Origin: JAIQFL01 sp035295745
GTDB lineage: Bacteria; Acidobacteriota; Terriglobia; Bryobacterales; Bryobacteraceae
DNA: 64,000 bases
Assembly (NCBI GenBank): GCA_035295745.1
Contig: DATGIL010000021.1
Location: forward strand, 168,367-232,366
Direction of reading: 5' to 3'
Every line of letters begins with the position of its first letter. Within the stretch, counting starts at the first letter, position 1. The notes beneath the pieces are model-generated. The model did not search any database, was not told where the DNA came from, and saw only the letters and a list, made by a program, of their open reading frames with translations. Both the position numbers and the translations under genes were made by a program. Positions 8,972 through 18,598 of the stretch are shown here, one piece after another.

Positions 8972-9868
8972 TCAGTTCGAGCGGATCGCAGGCGGCGGAA
9001 CCGGCGAGCCGTTGCCGTACTGTTCGATCTTCCGCGTCTTCATGTTGTACACATCGCCCGGTGAGAGCACGTAGTAGGGCTTCTCCCAAGGCTCATACGG
9101 GCGCGTGTTGTCGTGGATGGCGACCTTCCATTTGCCGATCACCTGGAATTTATCGCCCGTCACTACGATCGCCGTGCCTTCCGACAGGCCGATGCCCAGC
9201 AGGTTGGGAAATTTCTTAATCACCGGAATGATGTCGTCCCATCGATTGCGTGTGTTGATGTGCTGATCGATGGCCACCTTGCGCAGGAAGGCGAAGCCGT
9301 GTTCGTGCTCGGGCTCGGGAGTCATCACGATCTCCGATCCGGCGATGGCGCCGCGCACCAGGTAGTCGCCCTGAATGGTCGCGCCGGCGGAGCTGCCACC
9401 GATCACTCCGCCCCGCTCCAGCACCTTATGGAATTCGCGCAGCGTGAGCGTGTTGGCGTAGGAGTCGACCACATTCCACTGGCGTCCACCGTCGAACCAG
9501 ACGCCCTTGGCGTCGCGCAGAACTTTCGCAAACTCTTCGGTATCGGCCACCTTGGGATCGTGCGTGTGGAGCATGAAGACGTTGGTGCAGCCATGGTCTT
9601 TCCATCTCTTGAGCACCTGTTCCTCTTTGTACACTTTGATGCTGCCGTCCTGGTTCTTGTTGCCGCCGGCGGTAGGCACCACTACGATTTTGGCGCCCAA
9701 ACCACCGGCCTTGTTGACAAAGGTTTCGAAGATTCCGGTGCCCACGTCGGAACCTCCTCCTTGAATGACCAGGGTCCCGGTGGCGGGTCCATACTCGGGC
9801 TCCTGGGCCAACATCGGTCCTGCCGCAAGAGCGCTCATCAAAATCAGATTCAATCTGCTGTACTGCAT
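8972..9868 (-). CDS. Secreted peptidase S51 (cyanophycinase-like)
   Basis: ATG at 9868 (second codon after an in-frame GTG) has AGGAGG four bases upstream. Signal peptide residues 1-22 (LMSALAAGPMLAQ). The rest is an S51 class-I glutamine-amidotransferase-like fold: LVIQGGGSDVG near the N-terminus, VWFDGGRQW, and the nucleophile elbow IGGSSAGAT with Ser160. Cyanophycinases cut the Asp-Arg dipeptide polymer cyanophycin; secreted homologues exist in heterotrophs. It is the last gene of a three-gene run with the M14 peptidase (21 bases apart) and the TonB receptor, which suggests external degradation of a peptide-like polymer. Substrate is inferred, not shown. Confidence 0.88.
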   Translation of the reverse strand: MQYSRLNLILMSALAAGPMLAQEPEYGPATGTLVIQGGGSDVGTGIFETFVNKAGGLGAKIVVVPTAGGNKNQDGSIKVYKEEQVLKRWKDHGCTNVFMLHTHDPKVADTEEFAKVLRDAKGVWFDGGRQWNVVDSYANTLTLREFHKVLERGGVIGGSSAGATIQGDYLVRGAIAGSEIVMTPEPEHEHGFAFLRKVAIDQHINTRNRWDDIIPVIKKFPNLLGIGLSEGTAIVVTGDKFQVIGKWKVAIHDNTRPYEPWEKPYYVLSPGDVYNMKTRKIEQYGNGSPVPPPAIRSN

Positions 9869-9889
9869 CACTCCTCCTGAGGTTCGTAG

Positions 9890-12733
9890 TTAGAGCGTCA
9901 CCGGTGTGGCGCCCGCAAGATAGATGGCATTGAAAAGGAACTTGAAGGTGCCGTGCGGCTGGCCGCGGAACGTGATCTCGGGGCCGAATAAATAGACTTT
10001 GCCCTTGCCGATATCGCCCTCGATCGCCTCTACCGCTCCGTTCAGATACTGCTCTCCCCACGCCCAGCCGCTGCGCAACGGCTTCGGACCGGAGAACCAC
10101 GCGATGGGCCGCACGCCCTTCTGGTCCGCGCCAGGCGCCAGTCGGAACGCCGGGCTGTTCATGTAGAAGACGTCCACTTTTTCGGGTATTCCGTAGGCGA
10201 TTGGTAGGGCCGGGTCGACGCTCGCCTGGAGCACCGAGCCTGGTATGTAGAACTTGGTATTCGGCAGACGCGCGTCGGTACCGTCGGATGAGCGTTCCAC
10301 CAAAGCATTGCTCACCGGGAGTTCGAAATAGTGGTCGAAGGTCGTGGAGCTTCCGATGGCGAGCACGGTTCCGCCCTCTTCCAGGAAGCGCCGCAACTGC
10401 GGGCCGGTGGTGGCGGATGTAATCGCCCCCATCTGATTGCGATACTCGTCGGGGACATCGCCCCCGCGTCCACCGCGCCCACCTCCGCCTCCGCCGCCTC
10501 TGCCACCGCGTCCTCCGCGGCCGCCACTCTCGGCGGGCAAGGCTCCATCGGGGAAGATCAGCACGTCGTACTTCGCCTTCAGATCGCCGGCATCGAGCGC
10601 CGGTGCGAAGACCAATTCATAGGGAGTAGGGAATGCTTTTTCGAACATCCAGCGGATGTGGCCGGAGTCCTGCGAACCGCCGTAGCGATCCCACAGGCCC
10701 ACACGAACGGGACGCAATTTCAAGGCGGCGCCTTGCGGTTTCGCGGCAGTCCCCTCGAACGAAAGTCCCAACTCCTTCGACAGCGTGTTCAGCGCACCGG
10801 CCGTGGATGCCTTCGCCGAAATGTAGATAGTCCCGGCGGGATAGTGCCTCCCATTGGCGTTGAATTCGCTCTTGAGCCAGTAGACTTCTTCGCCACCGGC
10901 TAGAAGCCGGTTGGTGCCGGTAAACGCATCGTTCACCTGGTGGCTCAAGAGGTAGCCAGTTGCGCCATCGGAGGACAGCACGCGGCCGGCCGGAGTTTTC
11001 GCGAATCCTTCGATCTTTTCGAAGGGACCGTCAAATTTGTCGAGGATGCGGTCGAATTGCACGCCCATTTGGAAGGCCAAGGTGTAGCCGGTAATGTCGT
11101 AGGGCGGACGAGGCGGGCCGCCGGGATATTGGAAGTCGTTGGGGTGGTCCTGCGGCTCGAGCATGTCCCGCAGGTGCGGCCGGAAGGCTTGCGCCGCCTT
11201 CACCACGTACGAGCCGGCACGATATTGCTTACCCGCCACTTCGAAGTCGCGTGTGGCGCGGTGCACCACAATGCCGCACTTTTGCAGGGCGTCGACGAAC
11301 TTGGTGGCGGTGAGGAAGTCTGGCTGATCGGACGGAACGATGTAGCCGCGCGGGTCGCGCGTTTCAGGCGAGCGGAGTTGCTCCCAATACTGCAGCGGGA
11401 TGTTGCCGCCGCGGCCGCCTCCGAACCCGGCGGGACCGCCTTCGGTATCGCCACCGGCATTCGCCGCCTCACCGCCTCCGCGATTGCCGCCCGGGCGATC
11501 CTTCGCGTACGCCGCCTCCATCGCCGCGATGCGCTTCGGAGTGAGCGTCCAGTAGTCCTCGCTGCCGCGTTCGATGGAGTTCTTGCCGGCGCGATAGATA
11601 CGGAACAGAAAGTCTTCGCGGAACTTCGACGCAATGTCGAGGATCGCGCGATCGCTGGTGAGCAGATACTCGATGCTTTGGCGCTGGTGCCACTCCTGGC
11701 GGGGTCCGATCGGCGCCGGCTGATCGGCCGCGGGAAGCAGTTTGGACGCTACCAGTGGAATGTTGATGGGCGACGGGCTGCCGATGATCTCGGAGAGCAG
11801 ACCGATCTGGTTGTGGAAGCCGGTGGTGGTGCGGTCGCCGCCATTGAACCAGGTGGAATAGGGCGCACCCGTGCGCATCACGGCGCCGGGCTTGCCCTCG
11901 GCGAGGAATCTCTCGTGGACTGCGGCTGAGACCAAGTCGATACCGATGGGCACGAGCGGGTCCTGATTGTAGTTAAACGGATCGCGGAACGGAGAGAAGA
12001 ACAGGACGGAGCCCGCCGGACCGGTCTGATGCTGGTTGTACATGATCTGCGGAATCCATTCGATGTACATCTGGCGGTTGACGGCTTCGGTCTCGGGCTG
12101 ATTGACCATGTAAGAATCGCGATTGTTATCATGGCCCACGTACTTCTGGTAAAGGCGCGGCAGGTTGCCCAGGCTGCGCTGTTTGGGATCGGGATTGCGC
12201 ATGTACCAGTTGGCGACGAGTTCCATGCCATCGGGATTGATGGGGACCAGCAACAGGATGTCATCATTCAGAATGCGCAGGGTTTCGGGGTCGGTGCGGG
12301 TCAGAAAGTCGTAGGTCTCGGTGAAGAGCGCCTGCCCGTTGACGGTTTCGTTGGCATGGATCCCGGCATCGATCCACACCACCGCGCGGCCTTCCGCGGC
12401 CAACTGATGGGCCTGCTCATCGGTGAGTCCTTCGGCGCGTGCCAGACGCTGCGAGATCTCTTTATAGCGCGCCAGCTTCTTGTAATTGGAGGGCGAGGTG
12501 ATGATGGCCATCAGAATCGGACGGCCTTCTGCGGTCTTCCCGATCTCCTCTAGATGGAAGCGGTCGGACTCTTTCGCTACTTTGTGCCAGTAGTCCAGAA
12601 GTTGGGTGTAGTTGGCGAGGAAGTAGTCGTCGCCCACGGTGAATTCCCCGATTTTGGGCGGAGTGATTTTCGGACTCTGGCCGAAGGCTGCGACCGTGAG
12701 GAGGCAGGCCATGCAGAACGTTAGTATTCGCAT
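9890..12733 (-). CDS. Secreted M14 zinc carboxypeptidase, large form
   Basis: The true start is the ATG at 12733, 14 bases after the TonB-receptor stop; upstream open frame is antisense shadow. Signal peptide 1-19 (CLLTVAAFGQ). Zinc ligands are visible as His126 and Glu129 in GIHANET and His235 in YNQHQTG; HDNNRD at 201-206 holds the usual substrate-binding Asn-Arg. The product is 947 residues, much longer than a classical M14 domain of about 300; the C-terminal half has an unassigned domain plus a glycine-arginine-rich linker (about residues 730-750) before a class-I amidotransferase-like region ending the protein. Second gene of the receptor-peptidase-peptidase operon; role inferred as trimming peptides outside the cytoplasm. 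Confidence 0.9.
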   Translation of the reverse strand: MRILTFCMACLLTVAAFGQSPKITPPKIGEFTVGDDYFLANYTQLLDYWHKVAKESDRFHLEEIGKTAEGRPILMAIITSPSNYKKLARYKEISQRLARAEGLTDEQAHQLAAEGRAVVWIDAGIHANETVNGQALFTETYDFLTRTDPETLRILNDDILLLVPINPDGMELVANWYMRNPDPKQRSLGNLPRLYQKYVGHDNNRDSYMVNQPETEAVNRQMYIEWIPQIMYNQHQTGPAGSVLFFSPFRDPFNYNQDPLVPIGIDLVSAAVHERFLAEGKPGAVMRTGAPYSTWFNGGDRTTTGFHNQIGLLSEIIGSPSPINIPLVASKLLPAADQPAPIGPRQEWHQRQSIEYLLTSDRAILDIASKFREDFLFRIYRAGKNSIERGSEDYWTLTPKRIAAMEAAYAKDRPGGNRGGGEAANAGGDTEGGPAGFGGGRGGNIPLQYWEQLRSPETRDPRGYIVPSDQPDFLTATKFVDALQKCGIVVHRATRDFEVAGKQYRAGSYVVKAAQAFRPHLRDMLEPQDHPNDFQYPGGPPRPPYDITGYTLAFQMGVQFDRILDKFDGPFEKIEGFAKTPAGRVLSSDGATGYLLSHQVNDAFTGTNRLLAGGEEVYWLKSEFNANGRHYPAGTIYISAKASTAGALNTLSKELGLSFEGTAAKPQGAALKLRPVRVGLWDRYGGSQDSGHIRWMFEKAFPTPYELVFAPALDAGDLKAKYDVLIFPDGALPAESGGRGGRGGRGGGGGGGRGGRGGDVPDEYRNQMGAITSATTGPQLRRFLEEGGTVLAIGSSTTFDHYFELPVSNALVERSSDGTDARLPNTKFYIPGSVLQASVDPALPIAYGIPEKVDVFYMNSPAFRLAPGADQKGVRPIAWFSGPKPLRSGWAWGEQYLNGAVEAIEGDIGKGKVYLFGPEITFRGQPHGTFKFLFNAIYLAGATPVTL

Positions 12734-12747
12734 CGCTGTTCCTAAGC

Positions 12748-15700
12748 TTAAAATTCTACACGCGCTCCCAGCACGATGTTGCGGTTGCCGGTGGCCGAGG
12801 TGATTTGCCCGAAGGTTGTGCTGTCGATGTTCAGGTTCGGCGTGCCCCAGATGGGGCGATTCAGGAGATTGAGCGCGTCGGCGCGCACGCGCAGAGTGAT
12901 GTTCCGCTCGCGATTCAAGGTGACGGCCTTCGAGAGCTGGGCGTTGAAGGTGAAGGTTCCGAGTCCGCGATAACTGGTGGGACTGAGGGTTCCGAGCGAC
13001 CCCGGAACGGGATTCTGCAGCAGAATCTGGCCGTTCGCACCCTTGATGGCGTAGAGCGTGCTCAGGCTCTGAAGGTTCGCGGGCAGGCTCTGAATCGAAG
13101 GATCGGGCACCTGGGTCAGTCCGGTGAAGTAGACGACATTGTTGCCCACCTTCTGCACGCTGCCCGAGGGATTCGGCCCGAATTGAAGGCTGGTGGCGTT
13201 GACGTTGTTGAAGGTGCCGCCGCCGCTGTTCGTGAACGTGGTGGGAGTGCCCGACTGCTTGTTGAAGATGATGGCGGTCTGCCACTTCTCGATGACGCGG
13301 GCGAGAAAGCCGTGGCTCGCGTGCAGCACCGGCTTGCCCGGACCGAAGGGCAGGTCCCAAACGCCGCTGAGTTTCCAGACGTTGGGAATATCGAAGCTCA
13401 GCAACTGCTTGCTCAGCGCCTCGTTGCGAAGGGTGCGGAAGGCCGCCACTTGGTTCTGGGTGTTGCCGTCGTAGGTGCCCAAACTCTTGCTCCGGACATA
13501 GCTGCCCTGGATCTGGAATCCGTTTTGGAAACGCTTGTTGGCTTCGATCTGCAACGAGTGGTACGTCGAGTTGGTGAAGTTGCCCATCAGCGCCGCGCTT
13601 CCGAACTGGGGACTCGCCACCACGAAATTGGCGGGGAGGCCGCCATTCTTCAACAGTCCGCCGCGGATGCCGGTGATGAAGGTGTTATAGCCGAGGAAAT
13701 TCGCGAAGCCGGCCACATTGTTGTTGAGCAGGTATGCCTGCAGGGTGGTGTTCTGGCGGACTGCCTGCGAACCGGTGATGTTGACGCCATCCACCACGCC
13801 GACTTGCGGCACGTTCAGGCCCTTGAAGATCTGATTCAGGAGAGGCGAGTTGCCTCCGGCCGCGGTGATGTTGAACGCGTTCAGAATACCGTTCTCGAAG
13901 ATATTCACCTCGTTGATATTGACGCCTTGGATGAGGCGCGTGCCCTTGCTGCCGACGTATCGCACGTCGAGCACCAGGCCCTTGGCGATTTCGCGGCCGA
14001 GAGAGGCGTTCCAGTTCTGGATGTATGGCTGTTTGAGGCCGCCATCGGGCACGTCGACGCTCTGTGTGGAGCTGTTGGTGTCGTTGATCGGGATCGTGGC
14101 CAGAGGCGCGATGGACGGGACCGGCAGGGGCAAAGAAATGGTAGACAGCGACTGATATGTCGATGGCGTGATGGACTGCTGCTGGCCAAGCCCCGGCGCA
14201 CCGTATCCGAAGAGCTGGTTGAGCAGCGCCATGATGTTGTGCTCGTACGAAATCGAGTAGCCGGCGCGGAAGACGGTCTTGTTCTTACCCAGCCAGGGCA
14301 GCGACCACGAGAGTCCGATGGCAGGTGCGAAGTTCCGGTAGGTCTTCTTCCAGGGCAGCACGTTCGGGTTGGGCGAATTCGCCCCGACTAATTGGAACTG
14401 CGCGAGCGATCCGGGCATGTTGCCGGGCTGGAAGAGCGCGCCGAAGTTGTCGCCGGAGATACCGAAGATGCTCTGCGATCCACCCACCAGGTCGACCATT
14501 CTGCCGTAGCGTTCGTGCGGCACACCGTAGTATTCCCAGCGCAACCCAAGATTCAGCGTGAGATTGCTGCGGACGCGGAAATCGTCCTGAAAATAGGTGC
14601 CCCACTCGCGCGTCTGGTTCCAGTGCTGCTCGTTGTTGAGCGGCGCATAGGTGGGGTTGGCGCCGCCCGAAGCGTAGAATTGCTCCAGCAGGGTGCCGAC
14701 GGAGCCGGAGAGCGTCGTAAGCAGGTTGCCGGCGAGCGCGGAATTGGCTCCGATGCCGCCGATGGTGGTGATGCCCTGCACGCCAATGTTGCCGGCGCCC
14801 AGCGTGACGCGCGGAATCACATCGAAGGCATGGTAGCTGAACTCGGAGAGGAAGCGCAGTTCAACCCCGGCTTTCATGGCGTGACGCCCACGGAGCCAGG
14901 TCAGCTTGTCACTGTATTGATAGACGGGGGTGATGCGGCCCTGCGGGTCGGAAGAGGCCAGAGGGCTGGTGACGCCGTTCAAGCTCAGAATGTAGGGAAT
15001 GCCGTTGACGGAGGGCAAAATGCCGGTGCCCGCGGAGTTGGCGGTCCACGGCGCTTCGAAATCGAGATGCGCGCGCTGTACGCCGACGCGCGCTTCGTTC
15101 ACCATGGTTGGGCTGACGGTCGAGACGAGCGCAACGGATCCGACGGTGGAGGTCTGCACGTACGCGCCGCCGGGCGACGTAGGATACGCCTGCGCATCGT
15201 TGCCGTTGGGGCTGTTCTCGTAATCGCGATTGTAGCTGAAGGTGAGACGCTCTGACTGGCTGAAGTTGTGGTCGAGGCGGAAATCGAGCGAGTAGATGTC
15301 GTCGGAAGCGCTGCGACGCCAGATGTAGCCGGCGGTGTTCAGGCCATCGCCGGTGAGAAAGCTGTTGGGGAGTGGCAGGAGCGCGAGAGTCTTGGCGACG
15401 CCTCCATTGTCGGGAGTGAGGCGGTTGGGGTCGCGTCCGAACAGGCTGATGCTTTGCAGATCGCCGGTCGCGCCGCGCGGGGCTACGGGATTACCAGCCA
15501 GGTCGACAGTGGGGTTGATCGCGTTGGCATTCCCATTTTGCACGCCGGGATAGAAGCGGAAGATGCCTTGGCGCGCCGTGCTGGTCAGCACGGTGTTGGT
15601 AACGGAGGATTTCGTGCGGTCGATGCTGGCTTCGAAGAGCGCGAAGAAGAACGTCTTGTTCTTGCGGATCGGCCCATCCACGCGTGCGCCGGTCTGATTC

Positions 15701-16503
15701 AAGATTTCGACGTTGCGTGCGACGCCGCTGCGGTTGTTCGCCCAGGTGTTGGCATTGAGCGCGGTGTTGTGGGCGAAGTCATAGACGCTGCCGTGGAAAT
15801 GGTTGGTGCCCGAGCGCGAGATCAGTTGCACCTGCCCGGAACCGCGGCCAAATTCGGCGTCCACGGGCGAGGTGATCACTCTCACCTCTTCCACGCGATC
15901 GACGGTGGTAGAGATCAACTGGCCGGTGACCGAGGTCAAGACGGCGTTGTCCATGATGTTCACGCCGTCCAGCGTGACGTTCAGGAAGTCGGTACGGGCT
16001 CCGTTGATGTTGGCGCCGCTCGCAGTCAGCACCAGGCCGGGCTGCGTACCGACCAGTTCCATGGCGTCGCGGCGCGAGACGGGAAGTTCCTGCACGCGCT
16101 GTGACGTGAGCAGTCCGCCATGCGTGGTGGAGAGGTAGTTCACCGAGTCGGCATTGGCCGTGACTTCCACGGTTTCGGTGGCGCCGCCCAACTGCAGCGT
16201 GAGGTTCTGCTGCAGATGGTCGCTCACGCGCAGTGTCGTCGACTCGAGCTCGAGGCGTTTGAAGCCATCCTTTTCGGCGGCGAAGCGGTAGAGGCCGGGA
16301 GGCAGCGCGGCGAAGAGGTAGACTCCCGAGGCGTTCGAAAGAACGGTGGTGCGCACGCCGGTATTCACATTGATGGCGGTAATGACGGCGCTGGGAATGT
16401 TGGCTCCGGTGGGATCGAGCACGTTGCCGGAGACGACGGCGTCGGTACTCTGCGGCCATGCCGGGAGTACGAGAAGAAGCAGGGCGAGTATGCGTATAGA
16501 CAC
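12748..16503 (-). CDS. Oar-like TonB-dependent outer-membrane receptor
   Basis: 1251 residues. Signal peptide, then a carboxypeptidase-regulatory (CnaB-like) domain at about 22-105 (VVSGNVLDPTGANIPSAVI, LPPGLYRFAA), a plug domain (LPVSRRDAMELVGTQPGLV, NGARTDFLNVTLDGVNIMD) and a long beta-barrel that ends in the aromatic NIVLGARVEF. This is the abundant acidobacterial receptor type, often used for import of oligomers. First gene of an operon with the M14 and S51 peptidases, so the ligand may be a peptide or amide polymer. The ATG at 16503 follows GTGGAGGAATC, a good ribosome site. Confidence 0.92.
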   Translation of the reverse strand: MSIRILALLLLVLPAWPQSTDAVVSGNVLDPTGANIPSAVITAINVNTGVRTTVLSNASGVYLFAALPPGLYRFAAEKDGFKRLELESTTLRVSDHLQQNLTLQLGGATETVEVTANADSVNYLSTTHGGLLTSQRVQELPVSRRDAMELVGTQPGLVLTASGANINGARTDFLNVTLDGVNIMDNAVLTSVTGQLISTTVDRVEEVRVITSPVDAEFGRGSGQVQLISRSGTNHFHGSVYDFAHNTALNANTWANNRSGVARNVEILNQTGARVDGPIRKNKTFFFALFEASIDRTKSSVTNTVLTSTARQGIFRFYPGVQNGNANAINPTVDLAGNPVAPRGATGDLQSISLFGRDPNRLTPDNGGVAKTLALLPLPNSFLTGDGLNTAGYIWRRSASDDIYSLDFRLDHNFSQSERLTFSYNRDYENSPNGNDAQAYPTSPGGAYVQTSTVGSVALVSTVSPTMVNEARVGVQRAHLDFEAPWTANSAGTGILPSVNGIPYILSLNGVTSPLASSDPQGRITPVYQYSDKLTWLRGRHAMKAGVELRFLSEFSYHAFDVIPRVTLGAGNIGVQGITTIGGIGANSALAGNLLTTLSGSVGTLLEQFYASGGANPTYAPLNNEQHWNQTREWGTYFQDDFRVRSNLTLNLGLRWEYYGVPHERYGRMVDLVGGSQSIFGISGDNFGALFQPGNMPGSLAQFQLVGANSPNPNVLPWKKTYRNFAPAIGLSWSLPWLGKNKTVFRAGYSISYEHNIMALLNQLFGYGAPGLGQQQSITPSTYQSLSTISLPLPVPSIAPLATIPINDTNSSTQSVDVPDGGLKQPYIQNWNASLGREIAKGLVLDVRYVGSKGTRLIQGVNINEVNIFENGILNAFNITAAGGNSPLLNQIFKGLNVPQVGVVDGVNITGSQAVRQNTTLQAYLLNNNVAGFANFLGYNTFITGIRGGLLKNGGLPANFVVASPQFGSAALMGNFTNSTYHSLQIEANKRFQNGFQIQGSYVRSKSLGTYDGNTQNQVAAFRTLRNEALSKQLLSFDIPNVWKLSGVWDLPFGPGKPVLHASHGFLARVIEKWQTAIIFNKQSGTPTTFTNSGGGTFNNVNATSLQFGPNPSGSVQKVGNNVVYFTGLTQVPDPSIQSLPANLQSLSTLYAIKGANGQILLQNPVPGSLGTLSPTSYRGLGTFTFNAQLSKAVTLNRERNITLRVRADALNLLNRPIWGTPNLNIDSTTFGQITSATGNRNIVLGARVEF

Positions 16504-16859
16504 GATTCCTCCACGTCAGGGAAGTGAATTGACTGCGGTCGACGTGGAGGATCATACGTGGCCGGTCAGGACCACGGCGCCGCGGAAACTGCGTTTCGGG
16601 GTGGACGAAGCGCCCTCGCACCGGAGGCACGCGTCACTTGTCCACGGATATTTGCAGACGATATGCGAAGGCCCCGAGAGTGTTAATCGAGATTCGCGGG
16701 TGAGAAAATGGAGGTGCCGCGCTGCCTGCAGAGTGCTGCGAACCCTCCATTTCTATTAGCCTACTAATTCGATAGACTACTAATGTATATGGTAAAGTCA
16801 AATAATCTTCAGCGGATTCTTCTGAAACTTGTGATGGGTGATAATACTCTATATTTTCT
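16504..16859. other. Divergent intergenic region with hairpin and direct repeats
   Basis: 356 bases between the TonB-receptor operon and the GAF-ANTAR gene. Visible: a 9-base inverted repeat AAATGGAGG/CCTCCATTT at 16706-16714 and 16744-16752, and an 8-base direct repeat CTACTAAT at 16761-16768 and 16777-16784 (16-base period). A TAATAC box at 16842-16847 sits 12 bases before the ATG at 16860 with no ribosome site between them, compatible with a leaderless transcript. Local base composition is markedly AT-richer than flanking genes. Confidence 0.4.
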
Positions 16860-17531
16860 ATGTACAATAAGGCGAATGTGCGGAATACCCGGCCATTTCA
16901 GGTGATGCAGCCGCTCATCGAACTGGCAATGGCACAGACCAGTTCCCGTGGCGCTTACATCTATCGGTTCGATCCGGATGGCGAGACCGCCAGTGTTGCT
17001 GAATATTCGGGCCCGGCACTGTTCGAGAATGGGGGCGAGCACGAGCCGATCGGCGGCGTAGTTGCGGCGTATCATCGCAAACGCAACGCGCCGATCGTAC
17101 TGCAGGAGCGCGCGTGGACGGACCAGCGATTTGCCGCACTGGCGGAATTCCGGGCACACCGCTTCGAGGGCGTAGTCTCGGTTCCGTTGCTCGATCGCGG
17201 CGCCGCCATTGGCATGGCGAATTTCTGCTGGATCGAATCTCGCGCACTGCGGGCTCGGGAGCTTACGCTGTTGCTGGAGTTAAGTCTGCCACTGGCCACG
17301 TTGCTGACGGTTCCGATTCTGCGCGCCGAGCTGGATCGGACCGCGCAGCAATTGGCCGCCCGCAAAGTGCTGGAGCGGGCCAAGGGACTTTTGCAGGAGA
17401 GTCTGGGATTCACGGAAGCGCAGGCGTATATGCAGATTCGGTTGTGGAGCCGCCGCCAGCGAACGCCCATGCGGCAGATCGCGGAGCGATTGGTGCAGAG
17501 CAGCAAGCAGGGGGAGGGCGAGCGGGCATGA
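16860..17531 (+). CDS. GAF-ANTAR regulator (RNA-binding antiterminator)
   Basis: Residues about 12-150 form a GAF domain (AYIYRFDPDGETASVAEYSG, FEGVVSVPLLDRGAAIGMANF). Residues about 165-215 fit an ANTAR domain (KVLERAKGLLQESLGFTEAQAYMQIRLWSRR...MRQIAERLV). ANTAR proteins bind paired hexaloop hairpins in nascent RNA and prevent termination; the GAF domain would sense a small ligand. There is no phosphoacceptor receiver domain. No Shine-Dalgarno sequence precedes the ATG at 16860; a later ATG at 16905 would trim the N-terminus. The ADP-ribosylglycohydrolase gene starts 24 bases downstream. Confidence 0.85.
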   Translation: MYNKANVRNTRPFQVMQPLIELAMAQTSSRGAYIYRFDPDGETASVAEYSGPALFENGGEHEPIGGVVAAYHRKRNAPIVLQERAWTDQRFAALAEFRAHRFEGVVSVPLLDRGAAIGMANFCWIESRALRARELTLLLELSLPLATLLTVPILRAELDRTAQQLAARKVLERAKGLLQESLGFTEAQAYMQIRLWSRRQRTPMRQIAERLVQSSKQGEGERA

Positions 17532-17555
17532 GAAACTGGGAGTGCTTGCCTCTCT

Positions 17556-18524
17556 ATGCAGTTTCAGGAACGAGTAGTCGCTTGTTTCAAGGCACTGGCG
17601 ACGGGCGATGCCATTGGTAAACAAATGGAGACTTTGTCCAGGGCCGATGTTGAGCGGTGGTATCCGGGTGGAATCACGGGATTCCACGGCCAGCAGGGAG
17701 AAGTCATTCCGCGCTATGCCGGAAAGCGGTATGAATGGCGCATCGGCGAGACCACGGATGATACGGAACAGACGCTGGCGGTGACGCGAGCACTCTTAGG
17801 TGAGGGCCGGGTCTGCCACGAGTCAATTGGACGAGAGCTGCGGCAGTGCAAGAAATCGCTGCATCCAGGCGTGTCATTGTGGGCCTTTGTGCAGAGTGGT
17901 GATGCATCCCGAATGGCCGCAGAGGGCGACGGCTGCGGAGCCGCGATGCGCACAGCGCCGATCGGCGTGCTGTATCCGTCGAGCAGGATCGATGAGCTGG
18001 TCCGGGGGGCTTATGAATGCGCCATTCCTACGCATGGCGGAGGAATGGCTATTTGCGCGGCCGCTGCAGTCGCGGGTGCTGTCGCAGCGGCACTGGAAGG
18101 CCGACCAGGCGACGACGTCTTGGCGGTGGCGCTGGCCGCATCCAAAGAGGCTGAAAGGTATCGACCTTCCGGTGAAGGAGCTACCGTCACGCAGTCCATT
18201 TCGGAGATCTATTCCGACCTCGCCGGGAGGCAGCGTCTTGCTGCAGACGAACTCGCGCGACAGTATTTCCCCAACAAGCCGCAAAACATAGTGCCATTGG
18301 CCATCAGCTTAGCGCTGGTCACCGAGTCGGCGGAGGAAACTGCCCTGCTGGCCGCAAATATCGGCGGAGACTCGGATTCGGTTGCTTCCATCGGGGCGAC
18401 CATTGCCGGAGCACTGCACCCTGAGACGGTAAACGAGGAATGGTTCGAGTTGGTGAACGCAGTCAACCGCGACGACCTTCTGGATCTGGCGATGTCGCTC
18501 GCCGCTCTTCGGCGCCGCGAGTAG
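17556..18524 (+). CDS. ADP-ribosylglycohydrolase family protein (DraG-like)
   Basis: 322 residues, normal for the family. Metal-binding motifs are present: ETTDDTEQ near residue 65 and GGDSDSV near residue 270, the two acidic clusters that bind the di-metal centre, plus PTHGGGMAICAAAAVAGAV. The family removes ADP-ribose from protein arginine or other acceptors, or hydrolyses related metabolites. Directly downstream of the GAF-ANTAR gene and likely co-transcribed. No ADP-ribosyltransferase gene is visible nearby, so the substrate is unknown. Confidence 0.9.
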   Translation: MQFQERVVACFKALATGDAIGKQMETLSRADVERWYPGGITGFHGQQGEVIPRYAGKRYEWRIGETTDDTEQTLAVTRALLGEGRVCHESIGRELRQCKKSLHPGVSLWAFVQSGDASRMAAEGDGCGAAMRTAPIGVLYPSSRIDELVRGAYECAIPTHGGGMAICAAAAVAGAVAAALEGRPGDDVLAVALAASKEAERYRPSGEGATVTQSISEIYSDLAGRQRLAADELARQYFPNKPQNIVPLAISLALVTESAEETALLAANIGGDSDSVASIGATIAGALHPETVNEEWFELVNAVNRDDLLDLAMSLAALRRRE

Positions 18525-18598
18525 AGCTGCCTGACCGTAGATCGCTTGCTTAAATGCCGCGAACCTGCCGTAAACGTTTTGTACTCTGTAGTGAGACC

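Noticed and set aside
12734..13360. N-terminal extension of the M14 ORF
   Set aside because: Overlaps the TonB-receptor C-terminus in another frame; signal peptide starts at 12733.
12805..14391. 528-codon plus-strand open frame
   Set aside because: Antisense shadow of the TonB receptor.
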